NCBI GenBank assembly: GCA_017417085.1
Contig: JAFPZV010000186.1
Span: 1-9,870, forward strand
Length of the DNA: 9,870 bases
Direction of reading: 5' to 3'
Source: Deltaproteobacteria bacterium
GTDB taxonomy: Bacteria; Desulfobacterota; Desulfuromonadia; Desulfuromonadales; JAAYDE01
A model generated the notes under the pieces. It was not told the DNA's origin and searched no databases. It worked only from the letters and a program-made list of their open reading frames with translations. The translations under genes were made by a program, and so were the position numbers. Shown here in pieces: positions 7,308 to 9,870 of the stretch. Every line of letters begins with the position of its first letter. The first letter of the stretch is position 1.

Positions 7308-7700
7308 TCAACGTTTGGAGAACTGGAAACGGGCACGAGCTGCACGCCGCCCATATTTCTTGCGTTCTTTCACACGGCTGTCACGGGTGATAAATCCGGC
7401 TTTCTTGAGGGTCGGACGCAGATCCAGATTGTAAACCATCAGCGCCTTGGAGATGCCATGTTTGATGGCGCCCGCCTGACCGGCATGACCGCCGCCGGAA
7501 ACGTTGATGTCGATATCGAACTTGCCTATCGTTTCCGTCAGCGCCAGCGGCTGTTCAATCACCATGCGCAGAATCGCCCGTCCAAAATAGTCATCCAGCG
7601 GTTGCCGGTTAACCATAATCTGGCCGCTCCCAGATTTCAGCCATACTCTGGCTATGGAACTTTTCCGTTTGCCGGTTGCATAATATTTTTCTTCGGCCAT
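7308..7700 (-). CDS. rpsI: 30S ribosomal protein S9
   Basis: A 130-residue small-subunit ribosomal protein, the usual bacterial length. It begins [19 protein letters not shown] and carries the family signature [19 protein letters not shown] (about 68-86). The basic C-terminal tail, [17 protein letters not shown], is the extension that in bacteria reaches the P-site tRNA; the final Lys-Arg is intact. The ATG (7698-7700) has AAGGAG 10 nt upstream. It follows rplM by 25 nt, the near-universal L13-S9 pair, and shares its promoter. The stop codon (7308-7310) is followed by the hairpin at 7239-7277. Confidence 0.98.
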   Translation of the reverse strand: MAEEKYYATGKRKSSIARVWLKSGSGQIMVNRQPLDDYFGRAILRMVIEQPLALTETIGKFDIDINVSGGGHAGQAGAIKHGISKALMVYNLDLRPTLKKAGFITRDSRVKERKKYGRRAARARFQFSKR

Positions 7701-7725
7701 TGTTCTTTATCTCCTTGCCTTGCCG

Positions 7726-8154
7726 TTAAAACTCAAGCACTTGAGGCTGCTGCGCCGCATGAGGATGCTCACCGCCAACATAGACCTTCATTTTGCTCAG
7801 CATCTGCCGCCCCAATTTATTCTTGGGCAACATACCCTTGACGGCCCGGATGATCACTTCTTCCGGTTTTCTTTCCAGCATGCGATCCGCAGTAAAAATC
7901 TTCAATCCACCAGGATAACCGCTGTGCCGATAGTATTTCTTGTCCGTCAGCTTCTTGCCGGTCAACAGCACTTTCTCCACATTGACGACAACGACGAAAT
8001 CTCCCGTATCCACATTGGTCGCAAAACAGGGTTTGTTTTTGCCCCGCAATACCTTGGCGATTTCGGAAGCAGCCCGTCCCAGTGCCTTACCTTCCAAATT
8101 TACAAGATGCCATTTCCGCCCTGCATCTTCCTGCTTGATAATTCGCGTACTCAT
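7726..8154 (-). CDS. rplM: 50S ribosomal protein L13
   Basis: A 142-residue large-subunit protein, exactly the usual size. Recognised by WHLVNLEGKALGRAASEIA near the N-terminus, then GDFVVVVNVEKVLLTGKK, DKKYYRHSGYPGGLK, and the signature VKGMLPKNKLGRQMLSKMKVY (about 105-125). L13 is an early assembly protein of the 50S subunit. The ATG (8152-8154) is preceded by AGAGAGG about 5 nt upstream. It is the first gene of the leftward series and has its own TTGACA promoter, giving a leader of about 78 nt. rplM is autoregulated in some bacteria, but I cannot recognise a known L13 leader structure here; only two short hairpins (GAAAT/ATTTC and GTAT/ATAC) are possible. Confidence 0.98.
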   Translation of the reverse strand: MSTRIIKQEDAGRKWHLVNLEGKALGRAASEIAKVLRGKNKPCFATNVDTGDFVVVVNVEKVLLTGKKLTDKKYYRHSGYPGGLKIFTADRMLERKPEEVIIRAVKGMLPKNKLGRQMLSKMKVYVGGEHPHAAQQPQVLEF

Positions 8155-8238
8155 TAAAACCTCTCTTCACGTATGGATATAGATACTGCAGAAATCAGTT
8201 ATTTCGCACAATTATGTTAAAGGTCCACGAAGTTGGTA

Positions 8239-8267
8239 GATGTAGCCAAAAAACCGCTCCTTGTCAA
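8239..8267 (-). promoter_or_regulatory. Promoter for rplM-rpsI
   Basis: Consensus -35 TTGACA (8267-8262, read on the minus strand), a 17-bp spacer, then TACATC (8244-8239) as a weaker -10. Transcription would start near 8232, leaving a leader of about 78 nt before the rplM ATG. The -35 box sits at the tip of an inverted repeat (8248-8278). Confidence 0.55.
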
Positions 8268-8278
8268 GGAGGTTTTTT
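8248..8278. other. Two-sided hairpin covering the rplM -35 box
   Basis: AAAAAACC (8248-8255) pairs with GGTTTTTT (8271-8278) and, after a 2-nt bulge (GC), TCCTT (8258-8262) pairs with AAGGA (8266-8270) around the 3-nt loop GTC. Read on either strand it ends in a run of six T, like a two-way intrinsic terminator. It lies between divergent genes and contains the -35 of the rplM promoter, so it could insulate the promoter from antisense transcripts or act as an operator; neither is shown. Confidence 0.5.
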
Positions 8279-8332
8279 CCAAAGCAAGGCCTGCCCCCAT
8301 CCCTTCCCCGCACAGAATGGAAAGTTTAAACG

Positions 8333-8361
8333 TTGCACTTCTCCAGAGCAACAACTATATT
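8333..8361 (+). promoter_or_regulatory. Candidate promoter for the small acidic gene
   Basis: TTGCAC (8333-8338), a 17-bp spacer and a good -10 TATATT (8356-8361). The start would be near 8368, about 75 nt before the ATG at 8444. The -35 is weak (three of six matches). Confidence 0.4.
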
Positions 8362-8443
8362 GGGCAGCGAATAAATTGGGCGTCCGGAAAAAGAGCGCCA
8401 CAGACAATCCGATTGCACAATCAACCAGCAAAGGAGAACGACC

Positions 8444-8617
8444 ATGTTTGTAGAAGACGAAAGCAGCGCTTTTGAAATTGTCCCCGGTTCCCATGTCCTG
8501 GCCGAACAGGAAGACGGCTCCGAGTATATCAACTGGAACGATCTCAGCCCCGAAGAACAGGCCAACTATGAGATGCTTCATCGCAACATAGAGCGGGATC
8601 TCAAGGGAGACGATTAA
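8444..8617 (+). CDS. Small very acidic protein of unknown function (57 residues)
   Basis: I do not recognise the family. The frame begins MFVEDESSAFEIVPGSHVL and ends NIERDLKGDD with a TAA stop. It has 16 Asp/Glu against 3 Lys/Arg, so it is strongly negative, with no signal peptide, membrane helix or cysteine. The middle, INWNDLSPEEQANYEMLH, looks like a short amphipathic helical segment after a Ser-Pro-Glu-Glu cap. It is supported as a real gene by AAAGGAG 7 nt before the ATG, a candidate promoter at 8333-8361, and a downstream hairpin with U run (8644-8675). It is read divergently from rplM and lies in front of tRNA-Pro. Too short for many gene callers. It may be a small cytoplasmic regulator or binding partner, but that is a guess. 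Confidence 0.72.
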   Translation: MFVEDESSAFEIVPGSHVLAEQEDGSEYINWNDLSPEEQANYEMLHRNIERDLKGDD

Positions 8618-8643
8618 AATTCCACGCTCTTTGCCGGCGGCAC

Positions 8644-8675
8644 AAGAAGGGCACCGAAGTTTATTGCCTTCTTTT
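8644..8675 (+). terminator. Probable terminator after the small acidic gene
   Basis: AAGAAGG (8644-8650) pairs with CCTTCTT (8667-8673), with two more inner pairs possible across a bulge, and the stem runs into TTTT (8672-8675). The U run is short, so termination may be partial. Its 3' arm overlaps the presumed -35 of the tRNA-Pro promoter. Confidence 0.45.
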
Positions 8676-8692
8676 CCCATCTGTGCTAAAAG
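8664..8692 (+). promoter_or_regulatory. Candidate promoter for tRNA-Pro
   Basis: TTGCCT (8664-8669), 17 bp, then TAAAAG (8687-8692); each box matches four of six consensus bases. Transcription would start about 10 nt before the tRNA, the usual arrangement for a single tRNA gene. Confidence 0.4.
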
Positions 8693-8710
8693 GCCTTTCG
8701 TTGTTCACAT

Positions 8711-8787
8711 CGGGATGTAGCGCAGCCTGGTAGCGCACTTGCTTCGGGAGCAAGGGGCCGGAGGTTCAAATCCTCTCATCCCGACCA
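8711..8787 (+). tRNA. tRNA-Pro (anticodon CGG)
   Basis: A full 77-nt cloverleaf with encoded CCA. Acceptor stem CGGGATG/CATCCCG; D arm GCGC..GCGC with AGCCTGGTA loop; anticodon stem CTTGC/GCAAG with loop TTCGGGA, giving anticodon CGG for codon CCG; T arm GGAGG-TTCAAAT-CCTCT (one G-U pair); discriminator A and CCA at 8785-8787. It is a single-gene unit with a strong terminator 15 nt downstream. Confidence 0.97.
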
Positions 8788-8802
8788 TGCAAAACATAAA
8801 AA

Positions 8803-8833
8803 GGAAGCAATCCGTCGATTGCTTCCTTTTTTT
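8803..8833 (+). terminator. Intrinsic terminator of tRNA-Pro
   Basis: Perfect 10-bp stem GGAAGCAATC (8803-8812)/GATTGCTTCC (8817-8826) with loop CGTC, followed by seven T (8827-8833) and preceded by five A (8798-8802), so it could also work on the opposite strand. Confidence 0.92.
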
Positions 8834-9023
8834 GTCTGTCCTTCACGACAAGCCTTGCTTTTTTCGCCTTGAATTTCACTGTCAGCGCAGGCTGCGCGGG
8901 TGAAGTTGAGCAAGCCTCAAAACGGATAACCGCGCGGCGAAAATTCTTGACGCCTTTCCTGGCGCCATCAGCCCAACTCACGGCAAACGCAGAGGCAAGC
9001 GGATCCTTTTGAGCTGCAAAGAA
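8834..9023. other. Intergenic stretch without a convincing gene; contains a foldable segment
   Basis: These 190 bp lie between two terminators that face each other (tRNA-Pro on plus, tRNA-Met on minus), so neither neighbouring unit should transcribe them. No start codon with a good ribosome binding site was found. A segment at 8854-8914 can fold: CTTGCT with AGCAAG outside, AATTTCAC with GTGAAGTT (8 bp, one G-U on the plus-strand RNA) inside, and GCGC-AGGCT-GCGC at the tip. It could be a cryptic RNA, a repeat copy or chance. Confidence 0.4.
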
Positions 9024-9024
9024 T

Positions 9025-9059
9025 AAAAAAGGCCTTGATCCTTAACAGAACCAAGGCCT
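9025..9059 (-). terminator. Intrinsic terminator of the tRNA-fMet/tRNA-Met unit
   Basis: On the minus strand AGGCCTTG (9059-9052) pairs with CAAGGCCT (9037-9030) over a 14-nt loop, and the sequence runs on into T (9030-9025, six T including the last stem base). It begins 9 nt after the CCA end of tRNA-Met. Confidence 0.88.
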
Positions 9060-9068
9060 GGTCTTTTA

Positions 9069-9145
9069 TGGTGGCGGTGCAGAGACTCGAACTCCGGACA
9101 CTGCGGATATGAGCCGCATGCTCTAACCAACTGAGCTACACCGCC
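9069..9145 (-). tRNA. tRNA-Met, elongator (anticodon CAT)
   Basis: A 77-nt cloverleaf with encoded CCA (9071-9069). Acceptor GGCGGTG/CACCGCC, D arm with AGCTCAGTTGGTTAGAGC, anticodon stem TGCGG/CCGCA with loop CTCATAT (anticodon CAT), T loop TTCGAGT. The first pair is a normal G-C and the anticodon stem lacks the three G-C pairs of the initiator, so this is not fMet. A CAT anticodon can also mark tRNA-Ile2 (lysidine-modified), but the overall sequence looks like the elongator Met type. It is 6 nt downstream of tRNA-fMet and surely cotranscribed. Confidence 0.93.
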
Positions 9146-9151
9146 AAATTT

Positions 9152-9228
<77 letters not shown>

Positions 9229-9244
9229 TCATGTGAACTTGATA

Positions 9245-9274
9245 AATCTACTCCAAGGATCCATTTGGAGTCAA
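9245..9274 (-). promoter_or_regulatory. Promoter of the tRNA-fMet/tRNA-Met unit
   Basis: On the minus strand TTGACT (9274-9269, five of six), an 18-bp spacer, then TAGATT (9250-9245, four of six). Start near 9238, about 10 nt before the mature 5' end of tRNA-fMet. The spacer is filled by an inverted repeat, CTCCAA/TTGGAG (9251-9256 and 9265-9270). Confidence 0.6.
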
Positions 9275-9305
9275 GCGCTTTTTAACACCATGCGCCCATC
9301 CCCTA

Positions 9306-9870
9306 TTACCGTATCTGCCCATTCAGGTTTTCCTTTTTCAGCCGCTGCACAATCTGTTCCGCAGCGCCACGATCGGCAGCACCTATAATCACCCGATACC
9401 ACACGCCTTTTTGCGGGATATTGGCTTCCTGAATCGTCGCGGCCAGTCCCTTGCCCTGGAGACGTTGGGCCAGCCTTTCCGCACCCGCCTTGTCCTTGAA
9501 GGAAGCCACCTGGACTATGGCTCTCTTGGAAGCGGTAGTCTCCGGCTTTGCAGGCGCAGCTGGCTCAGCCGTTTTTTTCACCGAAGGTGAAACCGGTTTG
9601 GATGGTGTTACAGGCTTGGACGGTGCCGGGGTAACAACCGCCGGTTTGGCTGGTGTTGCAGGTTTGGATGGGGCCGGAGTTGAAGCAGCTACCGTTTTTT
9701 CCTTGGATTTCTTCTCCTGTGGCACATTGATGCCTGTTCCAATGGGATGCGCCTGGGTATTGCTGGGCAAAATATCGTAGAAGGTCAAATCCGATTCCCC
9801 AGCCTTTTTGGCAGATTCTTCCGCCGCTCCCGCAGGTTTTGCCTCTGCCACCGATTTGCCGTCCTGAGGC
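9306..9870 (-). CDS. SPOR-domain protein (5' end outside window)
   Basis: At least 187 residues; the frame stays open to the right edge, so the N-terminus, which in such proteins is usually a short cytoplasmic stretch plus one membrane helix, is missing. A GTG at 9849-9851 is in frame but lacks support as the true start. Visible order: an Ala/Lys-rich stretch, DLTFYDILPS, then a roughly 65-residue linker made of Pro, Ala, Lys, Ser, Thr and Val units such as TPAPSKP, and a C-terminal SPOR domain of about 73 residues (KRAIVQVASFKDKAGAERLA ... GVWYRVIIGA ... AEQIVQRLKK). SPOR domains bind denuded peptidoglycan at division sites, so this is probably a membrane-anchored periplasmic cell-envelope protein. 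From memory, related genomes carry such a gene just downstream of argS; that gene, if present, is outside. It ends 77 nt before tRNA-fMet. Confidence 0.9.
   Translation of the reverse strand, partial: PQDGKSVAEAKPAGAAEESAKKAGESDLTFYDILPSNTQAHPIGTGINVPQEKKSKEKTVAASTPAPSKPATPAKPAVVTPAPSKPVTPSKPVSPSVKKTAEPAAPAKPETTASKRAIVQVASFKDKAGAERLAQRLQGKGLAATIQEANIPQKGVWYRVIIGAADRGAAEQIVQRLKKENLNGQIR

Noticed and set aside
8155..8232. Known L13 autoregulatory leader
   Set aside because: The roughly 78-nt leader allows only two short hairpins with A/T-rich loops; I cannot match it to a described L13 leader.
8264..8680. A 138-codon minus-strand frame opposite the small acidic gene
   Set aside because: It crosses the promoter region and the rplM -35 hairpin, and has no good start signal or family likeness. 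The plus-strand frame has a ribosome binding site and promoter.
8766..8981. A 71-codon minus-strand frame starting GTG
   Set aside because: It runs through the tRNA-Pro terminator and the tRNA 3' end and has no ribosome binding site; kept only as a remark on the unexplained 8834-9023 stretch.
9540..9700. DNA tandem repeats in the SPOR gene
   Set aside because: The similarity reflects a Pro/Ala/Lys/Ser linker with repeated TPxxSKP-like units; the DNA copies are imperfect and irregular, not a separate repeat element.

Overview
The window is a compact chromosomal housekeeping segment, apparently from a Gram-negative bacterium. The gene order rplM-rpsI-argC-(DUF2065)-queA-tgt-yajC-secD-secF, with a SPOR-domain gene and tRNAs upstream, and the protein sequences themselves best fit the Desulfuromonadales (Geobacter/Pelobacter-type Desulfobacterota). 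That assignment is inference from remembered synteny, not from a search. I see no mobile element, CRISPR array, phage gene or sign of recent transfer.

Layout. Positions 1-8154 are read on the minus strand as one long series of nine genes. In transcription order, right to left, they are: rplM (L13) and rpsI (S9); a hairpin with a short U run; argC (arginine synthesis); a small DUF2065 membrane protein; queA and tgt (queuosine modification of tRNA); a probable internal promoter; yajC, secD and secF (the Sec accessory complex); and the first 95 codons of a metY-type sulfhydrylase that runs off the left edge. Gaps inside the series are mostly short. The longer ones hold hairpins at 7239-7277, 3145-3179 and, more weakly, 1428-1458.

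Positions 8155-8443 are a divergent control region. A TTGACA-type promoter reads left into rplM and another reads right into a 57-residue, very acidic protein of unknown function (8444-8617). A 31-bp hairpin-forming element covers the rplM -35 box. To the right lie tRNA-Pro(CGG) on the plus strand with its own promoter and a strong terminator, then a 190-bp stretch without a convincing gene (8834-9023) but with a foldable segment. After that comes a minus-strand pair, tRNA-fMet followed 6 nt later by elongator tRNA-Met, with a promoter and terminator, and last a 5'-truncated SPOR-domain protein gene at the right edge.

Functionally the segment joins translation (L13, S9, four tRNA-related items: tRNA-Pro, tRNA-Met, initiator tRNA, and queuosine synthesis) with protein export (YajC-SecD-SecF) and amino-acid synthesis (ArgC, MetY). 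The gene content is conventional. What merits a second look is the small acidic gene and the unexplained structured intergenic elements; none amounts to clear evidence of a new system.
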